From assembly GCA_011390785.1 (NCBI GenBank), contig JAABRR010000019.1, forward strand, positions 1 through 64,000: a stretch of DNA of 64,000 nt, given 5' to 3'. Of the stretch, positions 1 through 10,100 are shown one piece after another (within the stretch, counting starts at the first letter, position 1; every line of letters starts with the position of its first letter). This DNA comes from Sphingobacteriia bacterium (lineage in GTDB: Bacteria > Bacteroidota > Bacteroidia > Bacteroidales > UBA7960). Below the pieces are notes generated by a model. The model did not search any database. It saw nothing but the letters and a program-made list of their open reading frames with translations, and was not told where the DNA came from. A program made the position numbers and the translations under genes.

Positions 1-209
1 GAAGGGGTGTGCGTTTTTCCTGTTTTGTTTACATTTAATTTCACTTTTATGGTATCAAATATAAACGTTTTTTATAAGTATATGATGTTTTTATAAATAT
101 TTCTTTAAAAATTTAACACTTACCCCTTTTAAAACAATGCACAACCGGGTTGTCAGAGTCAACAACTAATTGTAATTCAAAAAATAAATACGTCATCCTG
201 GTGGTAAGG

Positions 210-2276
210 TCAGGGATCGCGTCCGTGTGCTGAGTTCTGGGCCATCATCCTGTCGAATGGGCTCGATACATTGGTTAGGGCATCATTTACAATATGGGTG
301 TAACGCTCGGTGGTTTTTATGCTCTTATGCCCCAACAGTTCCTGAACATAACGTATGTCTTTGCCATCTTCCAGCAAATGTGTGGCAAAGCTGTGCCTGA
401 GCATGTGCAAATTTACCGAACGCTGTATGCCTGCCGCTTTGGCCAACGATTTCAGCACATTGCTCATGGAGGTAAAACTATACTTCTCTCCTTTTTGTGA
501 TCCTTCAAAAAGGTACAATGCAGGCTGGTATTTCTTCATATAATCATTATGCAACTTGTGCAAATGACCCGAAAACAGCGTGTAGCGGTCTTTGTTCCCC
601 TTCGCATCTTTTACCAGCACAAGGTTTCGCTTTATTATTATATCAGGGATTCGCAGATTTTGAGCCTCCTTCCTTCGCAACCCTGCGGTATAGATAAGAG
701 CAATCAAAAATTTATGCTTCAGATTATCTGTAGCCTGCAATATGGCCCATATTTCCTGTTGCGTAAAGTAATCGGGCAGGTAAAAACCCTTGCGCGGACG
801 CACAACATGATTTCCCGAAAGGGTTTGGTTGTGCACTTTCTCAAAGAAAAACTTAAAGGCATTGATCAGGCTATCCTGATGTGAAGCCGATTTCTCGCGA
901 TGTAGCACCAGATAATCACGGATCTCTTCATCAGAAATAAAAACAGGATGCTTGTACCTGTGATACGCCAGAAAATTCATAAACATACCCAGGTAATGTC
1001 TTACCGTTTCGGGGCTATAACCAGCATTGTGTAAGAGCAATTCGTATTGCCGTTTGTAAATCTCTTTTAGCTGATAGCGACCCAGTATGCGCCAGAGTTT
1101 TACCTGCAAGGTTTCAGGGGTATGTTGCTCACCGCTGTTTTCTATCAAAAACCGGCTTTGGTTGTAGCGTTGCTGCGAAATTATTACCTTTTCAGAAAAC
1201 CATTTCAATGAGTCTCCATTATCTCCAGGAATTCGTATGTTGTCCGTGAGCAATTCTCTTCCATCCGCCGAAAGACTGCAAATTGCCTTTAATCCCAGAT
1301 TGCAGTGGTAAACCAGAAACAGGATCAGCTGATCGCCCGGTGAATCAATACTCATAACAATCGGCTTCAATTCGTGAAAGGGCAGGTAAATCAAACTCTT
1401 TTTTACTTTGTAATGATCCCTGATATTGAAATACATCTTTTCGCGGCCCAGTGTTCGCTCATAATAAAACTTGATGGCCGAAATAGCCTGTACCAATTGG
1501 GAAGTGTTTAATCGTTCAGATAGCCCTTTTACATATTGATATAATTGCGACCATGTTAGTTCCGGAATGTTTTCACCTCGTTGATCTTTTAAAAATTGCA
1601 GAAAAAAACCCGTGTAAATCTCTTTGGTTGCAGGGCTCATCCGTTTTAGGGTGAAGGTATGATCATAAAGCTGAAGAATTTGCTTCTCATCTGCCGTTAG
1701 TTCTATTTTAACCAACGATTTTTCCCCTTTTGTAATTGATTCGGAAACAGATTTTTCTTCTGCCTTTCTTACTACCTCGCGCTTTTCCCATTGATAACCC
1801 AGTTGTTCAATCGTTTTAATCACTTCCAGGTAAATCTGGTTGTCGCCCGGAAAAACCCAGTTTTCATAACGTGCTATCCAGAAACCTTTTCCAATCGCTT
1901 GCAGGGTTTCCTGTAATATCTTACTGGGTAGGTACTTTACATAAAAACATCGCTTCTGTTTATCAATAGAGATTAAAACGGGTTGGGCTCTTTCAATTGA
2001 TGTATCTTCTGCCGCAATGGTCTTAGATGATTTTTCCTTTATTGGTTGATCAGGATTTCCGGGAAATTTAATCGAAAGTCCATCAACATTTGAAAACCAT
2101 TGCGAAATATACGGCTGGTAATCATCCCTGTAGGGTATATGCCACATTTTCAGGGTAATACTATACAACCTGCCCGGAAGCTGCCGTATAAGAGCATCTG
2201 CCGGGGTAGCGGAGGTATTGCGCTGATAAAGGGCAATGCGCTTCTCTCCTTTGTGCATTGTTATTTTAACGATCAT
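210..2276 (-). CDS. Tyrosine recombinase with duplicated core-binding region and tandem N-terminal modules
   Basis: Site-specific DNA strand exchange by the XerC/XerD/phage-integrase family. The C-terminal catalytic domain is complete: Arg in TAGLRRKEAQNL, HMLRHSFATHLL (H-x-x-R), LLGHKS (second His) and the nucleophile Tyr in TTERYTHI about 29 residues from the end. Ahead of it lie two core-binding-like helical segments, each of the form 'SPxTxxxYxxxxxxFL': one near residues 220-290, followed by what looks like a degraded partial catalytic domain, and the real one near 430-510. The extreme N-terminus holds two roughly 60-residue beta-rich modules (LPGRLYSITLKMWHIP and GFWIARYENWVFPG) that recall the HARP-like fold. 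At nearly 690 residues it is more than twice a normal XerC/D. An upstream in-frame extension to 2339 exists. The start at 2276 is preferred because the first strand MIVKIT begins there and a TAnnTTTG box lies just upstream. Recombinase identity is firm; its target is unknown. Confidence 0.85.
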   Translation of the reverse strand: MIVKITMHKGEKRIALYQRNTSATPADALIRQLPGRLYSITLKMWHIPYRDDYQPYISQWFSNVDGLSIKFPGNPDQPIKEKSSKTIAAEDTSIERAQPVLISIDKQKRCFYVKYLPSKILQETLQAIGKGFWIARYENWVFPGDNQIYLEVIKTIEQLGYQWEKREVVRKAEEKSVSESITKGEKSLVKIELTADEKQILQLYDHTFTLKRMSPATKEIYTGFFLQFLKDQRGENIPELTWSQLYQYVKGLSERLNTSQLVQAISAIKFYYERTLGREKMYFNIRDHYKVKKSLIYLPFHELKPIVMSIDSPGDQLILFLVYHCNLGLKAICSLSADGRELLTDNIRIPGDNGDSLKWFSEKVIISQQRYNQSRFLIENSGEQHTPETLQVKLWRILGRYQLKEIYKRQYELLLHNAGYSPETVRHYLGMFMNFLAYHRYKHPVFISDEEIRDYLVLHREKSASHQDSLINAFKFFFEKVHNQTLSGNHVVRPRKGFYLPDYFTQQEIWAILQATDNLKHKFLIALIYTAGLRRKEAQNLRIPDIIIKRNLVLVKDAKGNKDRYTLFSGHLHKLHNDYMKKYQPALYLFEGSQKGEKYSFTSMSNVLKSLAKAAGIQRSVNLHMLRHSFATHLLEDGKDIRYVQELLGHKSIKTTERYTHIVNDALTNVSSPFDRMMAQNSAHGRDP

Positions 2277-2288
2277 TTCTCCCATTAC

Positions 2289-2296
2289 CAAATATA
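2289..2296 (-). promoter_or_regulatory. Putative -7 element of the recombinase gene
   Basis: TATATTTG on the minus strand matches the Bacteroidota -7 consensus TAnnTTTG. It ends 12 bases before the preferred ATG at 2276, implying a leader of only a few bases. No convincing -33 TTG is seen. A chance match is possible in AT-rich DNA. Confidence 0.35.
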
Positions 2297-2344
2297 ATAA
2301 AAATATGAATCCACTCATTTCACCCAATACCCCAAACATTCCCT

Positions 2345-2408
2345 ATAACAGTTTGTTATCAAATCAAAAATATACAACTCAGGTTTTGATGGCCAATAAA
2401 TCAAAACC
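2345..2408. repeat. Two adjacent inverted repeats between recombinase and queE-like gene
   Basis: ATAACA-GTT-TGTTAT (2345-2359) is followed by GGTTTTGAT (2382-2390) and its exact complement ATCAAAACC (2400-2408) with a 9-base loop. They lie in the short divergent intergenic region between the recombinase start and the radical-SAM gene. They could be operator or recombination sites. No poly-T follows the second hairpin, so a terminator is unlikely. Confidence 0.45.
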
Positions 2409-2427
2409 ATAATATTCTGGAAATCTA

Positions 2428-3195
2428 ATGCACTTTATCAAAACCATCATCCCTTCCAATCCTGGTTTCACCAAAGAAAAACCACAAAACGAACCTTTTC
2501 TCGAAATAGCTGAATTTTTCTACGATACCATACAGGGCGAAGGAATCCATCTGGGGCATCCCGCTGCATTTCTAAGGGTTCAGCATTGCACGCAGGATTG
2601 CTGGTGGTGCGATACAAAAGCTGTATGGCGGGCAGGTAACCCCTACTCCTTTGCAGAACTGTTTGATCTGATAGATGCTACCCAAATGGTTGCAAAGCTC
2701 AAAGCGGGCCAGCACCTGGTTCTTACCGGTGGAAGTCCGGTGAAACAACAACAAGGCCTTACACTATTTTTACAGGCTTTTGTTAAACGCTACGGTTTTA
2801 AACCCTTTATTGAAATAGAAAATGAATGTACCATAATGCCCACACCTGAGTTTACCCAACTTATAGATGTATGGAACAATAGTCCCAAGCTTTGGCATAG
2901 CGGAAACCCCGAAAAGCTTCGTTACCAACCCAGGATAATTAAATACCTTTCTGGCCTGCCCAATGCCTGGTTTAAATTTGTGATGGTGAAAGAAAAAGAT
3001 TGGGAAGAAATTGAAACAGCATACCTAAAACCCGAACTGATAAAACGAAACCAGATTATTTTGATGCCTCTGGGTGCAAGCCGTGAAGAACTTCACGAAA
3101 ACCGCGAAAAGGTGGTGGAAATGGCCATTAGCCAAGGTGTGCGCTACTGCTCTCGCGAACAGATTGAATTGTGGAACCGCAAAACAGGAGTTTGA
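2428..3195 (+). CDS. queE: QueE-like radical-SAM protein (7-carboxy-7-deazaguanine synthase family)
   Basis: The family converts 6-carboxytetrahydropterin to 7-carboxy-7-deazaguanine on the route to queuosine or 7-deazaguanine DNA modifications. Seen here: the substrate-side motif TIQGEG (residues 34-39), the cluster ligands C54-x3-C58-x2-C61 (HCTQDCWWCDT) and a QueE-like C-terminal end. The usual GGEP motif that helps bind S-adenosylmethionine reads GGSP (residues 101-104), as I recall for some phage-type relatives. Its 255 residues are longer than many QueE proteins. It stands alone: no queC, queD or queF is next to it, and it runs divergently from a tyrosine recombinase. It could serve tRNA modification with partners elsewhere or be a remnant of a mobile-element modification cluster. 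Family assignment is good; exact substrate is inferred. Confidence 0.75.
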   Translation: MHFIKTIIPSNPGFTKEKPQNEPFLEIAEFFYDTIQGEGIHLGHPAAFLRVQHCTQDCWWCDTKAVWRAGNPYSFAELFDLIDATQMVAKLKAGQHLVLTGGSPVKQQQGLTLFLQAFVKRYGFKPFIEIENECTIMPTPEFTQLIDVWNNSPKLWHSGNPEKLRYQPRIIKYLSGLPNAWFKFVMVKEKDWEEIETAYLKPELIKRNQIILMPLGASREELHENREKVVEMAISQGVRYCSREQIELWNRKTGV

Positions 3196-3249
3196 TTTGT
3201 GATGGATGATAAATGATGGGTAAAGCAGCGAATGAAATATTGAACAAAC

Positions 3250-4170
3250 TTAACTCCTGGCTCTTATCTCTCCGGGTAAAATACAGTTATAAATAAAACG
3301 ATTTACGGGTGTGGGAATACCGTATTTCTCACCCAGTTTTACCACGGTTCCGTTCTGGTATTCTATTTCGGAAGGTTTATTCTCCCAAACATCGCGCGTA
3401 AGCGATGATGTGGTGTTATAGGGGAAGGAATCAATAAAGGAAATGGTTTTATCAACAAAATCAGGGGCAATATTGATCTTCATTTTCTGAGAAAGCAAAT
3501 ATACCTCATTGAGCAGATCGGTCATCATCTGCCTGGTTTCAGGAATTTCGCGCATTTCGCCATAGGTAGTATGGGTTACAGCCAATAAGGCACTCACACA
3601 AATGGCAATGTATTTCTTCCATAGTTCAGCATCCATATCCATAGAAATCTCGCTGCTAAACCCTGCTTCATCAAAAAGGGATTTCACCTGGTGTAACCGT
3701 GCTGAATCGGATTTGTCACGTTCACCAAAAATAATGACCGGACTTACACCAAAGTGGTTGATTACCCCGGGAGCTTCAATCTTACTGATGATTCTGCATA
3801 ATCCAGAAACAATCCTTTCCCGGTTTATAACTTCTGCCAGCTCATCAAAGGCCAGTATGCCATTTTGGAGCGGAACTACTATGCTTTCAGAATCGATGAT
3901 CTCTTTCAGCTCCTCCCTGATTTCTTTTACCTGCCAGGCCTTTACTGCCACCAGGATCAGATCAGCTTTTCCAATTTCTGAAATGGTTTCAGCAACGTTT
4001 ACTTGTTTAACATGAAAATCGCCCAAAATACTCTTTACCTGTAAACCGTTCTTTCTCATGGCTTCAGCATGTCTGCCACGTGCCAGAAAAGTAACGTCTA
4101 AACCGGCATGCGCCATCTTACCACCAAAATAGCCCCCTACTCCTCCGGTACCAATAATTGCTGTCTTCAT
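3250..4170 (-). CDS. panE: 2-dehydropantoate 2-reductase (ketopantoate reductase family)
   Basis: The family reduces ketopantoate to pantoate with NADPH in vitamin B5 and CoenzymeA synthesis, in the cytosol. The N-terminal Rossmann motif is AIIGTGGVGGYFGG at residues 4-17, followed by the strand LDVTFLARG whose Arg usually reads the NADP phosphate. The central VPLQNG and the helical C-terminal domain with 'LWKKYIAICVSALLAVT' match the ApbA/PanE fold. A longer frame begins at 4209, but the ATG at 4170 puts the nucleotide-binding strand at the usual distance from the N-terminus. Several paralogues of this family act on other 2-keto acids, so the substrate is not proven. It is co-directional with, and 70 bases downstream of, the hydrolase gene. 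Confidence 0.8.
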   Translation of the reverse strand: MKTAIIGTGGVGGYFGGKMAHAGLDVTFLARGRHAEAMRKNGLQVKSILGDFHVKQVNVAETISEIGKADLILVAVKAWQVKEIREELKEIIDSESIVVPLQNGILAFDELAEVINRERIVSGLCRIISKIEAPGVINHFGVSPVIIFGERDKSDSARLHQVKSLFDEAGFSSEISMDMDAELWKKYIAICVSALLAVTHTTYGEMREIPETRQMMTDLLNEVYLLSQKMKINIAPDFVDKTISFIDSFPYNTTSSLTRDVWENKPSEIEYQNGTVVKLGEKYGIPTPVNRFIYNCILPGEIRARS

Positions 4171-4214
4171 CAGTTTATAATTTTGTTGTTTAAGCATCAC
4201 TTTTTGCAAAGGTG

Positions 4215-4236
4215 GTCCTTACTCCCCCTTTGAAGG
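4215..4236. repeat. Fragment of a dispersed GC-rich intergenic repeat
   Basis: The 16 bases GTCCTTACTCCCCCTT recur in reverse complement at about 13646-13671, inside a larger palindromic element. Here only one arm remains, between panE and the hydrolase gene, so this looks like a decayed copy. Confidence 0.5.
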
Positions 4237-4240
4237 CATC

Positions 4241-5125
4241 TTAAGGCATGGCAACCTGCATCGGACTCAATGTATCTTTCCCCATCCTTATCAGATTCGT
4301 TAATCTCTCCAGAATCAATTCCCGGTATTTTAACTGAAGAAAATGCCCTTCACCCTCAAGCATATGGTATTCAACAAATCGTGAATTCCCGAGCTTACCA
4401 AGGGCAAAATCTACATTTTCGGGCAATATAAGTTTATCATCAGTCCCCTGAAAAAGTACTACCGGAGCGGTTATCTTCTCCCAAAAAGGTAAAATTTCGG
4501 TAAGTGCTTCGTAGTGCGAAAGTTTTTCATCATTGGCTACCATTACAGCTTTGGGCATCAACCAGCGAAAGGGAGGATATTTAATGATATGACTCACAAA
4601 ATAAGTGGTTTCCTTTCCCGGTGCCAGCGATGCCGATACCAGAACCATTCCGTCTACCTTTTCAGGCTTCAGCATGGCCATTTTCGCGGCAACCGTTCCG
4701 CCATAAGATGATCCTATAATGTACAAGGGTGAAGGAAATCCTTCTCTTTCCAGAATTTTCCACATCTTTTGGGCTTGTCTCACCACCGACTTTTCCGATC
4801 TCCCCAAATCCGAAAAACCATATCCGGGCCTATCGGCAGCAATGATATTGGCCCACTGTGCCAGGTCTTCATCTTCGTAATAATCGTTATATACACTCAT
4901 GCTGCTGGGCGAACCGTGCAAAAAGAAAAGCGTGGGGAAAGTATCATTTCTGTGCAGCTGCATATAGCGCAGATTACGCCCCTCGTAGGCAAGGTCTTCA
5001 ATACGGACATCAGGAATTCGCACCTGCAGATCAGAGGAAGTTTCGCGCAATTGAAGGCAAGCGGCAAATATAAAAAGGAAAACGGCAAACAGGCCGGTTA
5101 AAATAAGTTTATTCTTAAAATTCAT
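4241..5125 (-). CDS. Lipoprotein alpha/beta hydrolase
   Basis: Serine hydrolase of the alpha/beta fold. Visible elements in order: an N-terminal hydrophobic signal ending in a lipobox-like FIFAAC (starting from MNFKNK), the oxyanion loop FLHGSPS, the cap region DRPGYGFS, the nucleophile elbow GSSYGG, the acid loop GTDDKL and the catalytic His in GEGHFL. This points to a membrane-anchored periplasmic or surface esterase or peptidase with unknown substrate. The start at 5125 is chosen over 5140 because it gives a clean signal peptide; the earlier ATG adds only MPLIP. It is followed co-directionally by panE. Confidence 0.75.
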   Translation of the reverse strand: MNFKNKLILTGLFAVFLFIFAACLQLRETSSDLQVRIPDVRIEDLAYEGRNLRYMQLHRNDTFPTLFFLHGSPSSMSVYNDYYEDEDLAQWANIIAADRPGYGFSDLGRSEKSVVRQAQKMWKILEREGFPSPLYIIGSSYGGTVAAKMAMLKPEKVDGMVLVSASLAPGKETTYFVSHIIKYPPFRWLMPKAVMVANDEKLSHYEALTEILPFWEKITAPVVLFQGTDDKLILPENVDFALGKLGNSRFVEYHMLEGEGHFLQLKYRELILERLTNLIRMGKDTLSPMQVAMP

Positions 5126-5453
5126 AGGTATTAATGGCATTTTTTAATGATAATTTATTTGAATTCATACTGTTAAAACACAATATTTGGCTCAAAGTTT
5201 ATTTATAATTTATCAAAAAAATATATTGGTCGATTTATAAAAATATCTTAACTTCGCTTAACGATTTTTCATAGAAATAAACCAGTATTTCAACCTGGAA
5301 TCTGCATTCAGGAAAACACATTATCATTTATTTATTATCTCGTTGCGCTGATCAAACCCTTTCATCTGATAAACTGTTGATCAGCACATTTTCAGGTTCA
5401 AAACAAATTTGCTGATTTTCTTTATTACCTGTTAAATACTATATGATGCAGCG
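5126..5453. other. Divergent intergenic region with a 9-bp inverted repeat
   Basis: No gene is seen. GCTGATCAA (5347-5355) pairs exactly with TTGATCAGC (5377-5385), loop 21 bases, about 70 bases before the surface-cassette start. No poly-T follows, so an operator is likelier than a terminator. TAACTTCG near 5250 is a near match to the -7 consensus. Confidence 0.35.
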
Positions 5454-7142
5454 ATGAACCGCAACCCTCACCGGTACCTAATAATGCAGGTTTTCCTAAT
5501 TACCTGCCTGCAGGGTATTGTGTTCGGCCAGCAGCTCGACAACCTTTCCGGTCAGAAACCCTTTCAACTACGAGGCAACTTTTCCACCAACCTTATCGGT
5601 TACGGCGCATCGGGCATCGAAAACCGGCTTACCCCATTTGCTTTTATGGTTTCGGCCAATGCCACCGCTTCCGTGTATGGTATCTCCATGCCTTTTTCAG
5701 TTCGGTATAGCAACCAGCAGGTGAATTACACCCAACCCTTCAATCAGTTCGGCATCAGCCCGTCTTACAAATGGGCCAGGGCACATATTGGCTACCGTAG
5801 CGTAAACTACAGCAATTTTACCATGGCAGGACATAGCTTTCTTGGTGGTGGGCTGGAACTGAATCCGGGCCTTTTCAGGTTTGGATTTGTTTATGGCCGG
5901 TTCAAAAAGAGCGCCGTGGCTTTTGAACAGGCCATCGACACAACCCAAACCCTTACCCGCAAAGGATATGGTGCCAAAATAGGGGTTGGCTCGGAGAAAA
6001 ATTACGTTGATTTGATTTTTCTGCGAATCCGCGACGATAGCACCACTGTTTTGCAACCACAATCCCAATCCTTTAGCCCGGCAGAAGAAAACGCTGTGGC
6101 AGGCATCAATACACGCATTACCTTTTCGCACGCACTATATTTTGAAAGCGAAGTTGCTGCCAGCATTTATACTACCGATATTTCGGCTCCTGGTTTTGAT
6201 GTTGATGATTCCAGTCCTTTGCTGCAGAAAGCTACTAGCGTGATGAATGTCAACCAGTCGTCAGAACTGCTCACCGCCATGCGCGCATCACTCAACTTCC
6301 GGGCAAAGGCTTTTTCCACACGGTTGGAATACCGGCGCATCGATCCGGGTTACCGTTCTATGGGGGCCTATTTTATGAGCAGCGACATTGAAAACTTCAC
6401 CATTGCCCCTTCTTTTTCTCTTTTTAACCGCAAACTCAACCTGCGTGGAAGCATTGGTTTGCAGCGCGACAACCTGCGAAATGCCAAACGGGCCACATCC
6501 TTACGCACCATTTCTTCGGCGCAGGTATCATGGAATCCGGCACCGGTATTCGGCATTGACCTCAGCTACAGCAACTATAGCAGCAACCAGCGGGCCGGCA
6601 GGGTGCCACTGATCGATTCTCTGAAATTTTTTCAAACCAACAGCAACATTACCATAGCACCCCGATTGCTTTTTACCGGGCCACAATTCAATCATATGGT
6701 CATGGCCGTTTTTAGCAGAATGGAACTTTTCGACAAGAACATCAACACCAAAATATTTACAGAAAACCAGGCTACGATGGCCAATATAAACTACAGCCTG
6801 AGCATTCTGGAACACCAGGCAACCCTTTCGGCAGGCTTCAACTACAACAAACTGGAAAATTTTGCCGGCGCCCAAAGTGCAGGAGGATTTACCCTTGGCG
6901 CCCGGAAAAACTTTCTGGATGGCAAACTCAATCTGGGCATCAACAATTCCAGCATCCGTATGGAGTACCCGCAGGGTGTTGGCTGGACTCTCAATACTTC
7001 GGTGAATACAGGTTACCGGATCACCAGAAAACATGCATTAAGATTCAATTTGTATTACATCCGTTCTGATTATCCTGAGGGGATGCTATCCAACGATTTT
7101 AACGAAATAAAAGGAGATATGAGTTATGTGTACACATTCTGA
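5454..7142 (+). CDS. Predicted outer-membrane beta-barrel protein, first gene of the TANFOR-like cassette
   Basis: No named family recognised. The first 26 residues are a signal peptide ending in a likely cleavage site near VFGQQ. The rest is a run of alternating polar/hydrophobic strands such as PSYKWARAHIGYRS and AKIGVGSEKNYVDLIFL, with turns rich in Asn, Gly and Asp. The protein ends in Phe with aromatic alternation (SYVYTF), the form of a BAM-recognised barrel C-terminus. At 562 residues it could form a barrel of 20 or more strands. Its last 17 bases overlap the start of the 2069-residue gene in another frame, which implies translational coupling. I infer an outer-membrane anchor or export pore for the downstream surface protein; this is not proven. 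Confidence 0.7.
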   Translation: MNRNPHRYLIMQVFLITCLQGIVFGQQLDNLSGQKPFQLRGNFSTNLIGYGASGIENRLTPFAFMVSANATASVYGISMPFSVRYSNQQVNYTQPFNQFGISPSYKWARAHIGYRSVNYSNFTMAGHSFLGGGLELNPGLFRFGFVYGRFKKSAVAFEQAIDTTQTLTRKGYGAKIGVGSEKNYVDLIFLRIRDDSTTVLQPQSQSFSPAEENAVAGINTRITFSHALYFESEVAASIYTTDISAPGFDVDDSSPLLQKATSVMNVNQSSELLTAMRASLNFRAKAFSTRLEYRRIDPGYRSMGAYFMSSDIENFTIAPSFSLFNRKLNLRGSIGLQRDNLRNAKRATSLRTISSAQVSWNPAPVFGIDLSYSNYSSNQRAGRVPLIDSLKFFQTNSNITIAPRLLFTGPQFNHMVMAVFSRMELFDKNINTKIFTENQATMANINYSLSILEHQATLSAGFNYNKLENFAGAQSAGGFTLGARKNFLDGKLNLGINNSSIRMEYPQGVGWTLNTSVNTGYRITRKHALRFNLYYIRSDYPEGMLSNDFNEIKGDMSYVYTF

Positions 7143-10100
7143 AAAGGCTCAGCGCAACCAAGCCAGTCGTATAGCCCTGGCCACAACTGCCTTTGTTATG
7201 GCAATGCTTCTCTCATTAGCAGGCATGGCACAATTTGCCCCTGTGCGGGTAAATATTGCTGTAACGCCACCTTACTCCACCAAACTTTCGGACTATACCA
7301 ACAACCCCAACAAAGTGCTGGTTACGCTGCAAAACTTCAGCATGGATGGAACTACACTCAGGGTTTATCTCAGGGGCGAGATAACCGGGGCCAGTGGAAG
7401 CAGAATTTTCACCCACCCCAACCACCGGCCTGCCCAGCCCATCGTTTTACAACCCGGCACCACATTTATGCTTAATATAAACAATATCCAGGATGTTTTT
7501 GATGGAAACTCAGTGGTCTATGAAGGAGTCTCGCAGCAAGATATACTCTATGGCAATGGCCTTCCCGAAGACGATTATATTATTTGCCTTACCGCATACG
7601 ACTATGACACAGATATGGTGTTGTCTGACGAGCCACCTTTTGGTTGTTCGGTTCCTTTTTCCATCACCAACCTGGAAGCCCCGGTGGTTATGCAGCCCTT
7701 TTGTCATGAGCACATTACTCCTTTGGTTCCGCAAAACGTGGTCATTTCATGGACCATGCCGGCCGGCGCACCACCCATGGTACGATATAAAATCAGGATG
7801 GTTGAAGTATCACCGGATGAACACGACATCAATGATGCAATGTTTTCTCAACCTTCCTTTTTTGAAACCGAAGTTACCGGCAATGTTTTCTTATATGGCC
7901 CTGCACAACCTTCACTGGTAGAAGGGAAAACCTATGCCTTTATGATTACTGCGGTTGATCCCATGGGGCAACTGGTATTCCGAAATGGGGGGCGCAGCGA
8001 AGTATGCAGCTTTACCTGGGCTACCTTTGAAAATGTGATTTCGGATGCGATGATTCCTACTCCGGTAGTATCCACACTACCAGATGATTTTGAAATGGCT
8101 CCCACCACCACCATCAGTGGTAAAATGATGGTAAAATACCCCACCAGTCCATACGAACCCATCGACCTGGGAAGCATACCTGATTTCAATACTCCGATTT
8201 CCATGCCTGACCAAACCATTAACATTGACGGAATGATAGGATCGGGTTCTGACAATGACCCTGGTTCGGGTATAGGAAATTTTACTTCGAATCTTATTGT
8301 TAGCTATGACGGCGTCAGCTACATGGGCAACGAAATTTCAGGAAACATAAACAATCATAGCGTTGGCTACCCATTTTTAATTCCCGACCCCGAAGATCAG
8401 GCTGTTCATGGTGATTTATTCGGTATGGGGTGGCCATTACTGGCAAAGATGAACGCCCAAAAATACATCTTCCACGAAAGTGAAAACATGATCTATACCA
8501 AGCCTTTGCCCAATACCCGCGTAAGACTGATAGCACGTTTGGGAATAATCAACAATCCCGATGCATTTGGGATTCAACATGGAGAATATGGCGGGGTGAA
8601 TCCTCTTACAGAAGGAATTGACCTTAAAGGGAAATTTCAGGGTGATGCCAACAAATATGTAAATGTTGTGCTGGATGACACATACACCGATGAAAACGGA
8701 GATTATACCTTTTCTTTCAGCCTTCCATTCTGGACCGGGCCAATTATTACAACAGGTATACAGCATGCTCCTCCGGCCACTGCCGACCAAAATCCGCTGG
8801 GAGATATTTTTGGTGCGGTGGTATTTCCCGGGGTTGATCTTCAAAATGTAACCAGCGCAATGCCTGGCATGCCCATGGGTAGTGTAAATGTTGGCGGGGC
8901 TTTAACAGGTATACCTGGTGGAAATGCCAATGCCGGCGGCCATCAGGTAATGAGTATGAGCGGAGCTATCATTTCCGAATCCGAATTTGGCTATCTGTGC
9001 CTGAAAATTGAAGTGGTGAACCAGAAATTTTGCAGCCCTGATATCGATATATTTGCCATGCCAGGCGATAACCTGCAAATCCCGCCACAAGCGGCAAAAC
9101 TCAAAACCTACAATCTTACTGTGGAAGTAAAATCTGATTCAACGTCCAGTCAGATGAACCCGCCCCTGAGCCCCATGAAAGGGGTTAAAGTGCAGATACT
9201 CAGAAAATGGAACCAGATTCAGAACGAAGTCCCCCTTATCATCGATTATGAAGGGCACCAACTGGGAACCAAAATGGTTTCATCGAATGGTGAGTTCCTG
9301 AATGTTGCCACCGATACAACAGGAACAGCGGGAGTGGTAAGGTTTGAAAACCTGGTAAGGCATGGCTACATCACACCCCAATACCTTATAGATCTGTCGG
9401 TTCGGAATTTTGATGCCGTTGATACCACCTACGACCTGAGTTTTTATAATTACCAGAGCATTTTTGTTGAAGTCCCTACCAGCACAGATAATATTGCCTT
9501 TCAGACCTTTGAAGGCAGGGTGATTTACAACCATCAGTACAGTAGTCCTGCTGAAATTGTTACTCAATATAAGATGAAACCACTTCCGCCGGAAATTAAA
9601 GGCAGGGTGATGGCATCATCAGATCTGGAAAACATTGGCATGCCCGATGTAAATGTTTCCCTGCTGAATCAAACAAACAACACCCGCCTGTATACCTATA
9701 GTGCCTTTCTTAATCAATGCTATTCCAATACAGAGAGTTTTACCAAAACCAATTCTTCGGGGTTTTTCAGATTTACCAACCTTCCGGTTCGCGATAATAA
9801 TGAAAACCCTGTTTACAGAAGAATACTGGTGCGTCCTAAACTTCACCTGCAGGAGATCAGGCCACGGATTGGCCCACCTGACGAGGATGCAAGATTACCC
9901 AGACTCCTGCGGATGGGAGAACTGGTCGAGATGTTTATCAACCTGAGACCCATCTCCATGATGCCCGGCTTTGTTGAAGATGAAGATGGTGAACCGGTGG
10001 CTGCCTACGTTAAATCAGCCCATTCGCCCTATTACAAAACGGAGAAAGTAATTACCACTATCAATCCCATCAATCCGGCCCAAAGTGAGTTTCAGGAACA

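Noticed and set aside
1-209. Possible attachment site left of the recombinase
   Set aside because: Only a short palindrome (ACAACC-G-GGTTGT near 142-154) and a 7-base inverted pair are seen; no matching repeat at another position in the window.
294-884. Several open frames on the plus strand inside the recombinase gene
   Set aside because: They are antisense shadows; the minus-strand frame carries all catalytic motifs.
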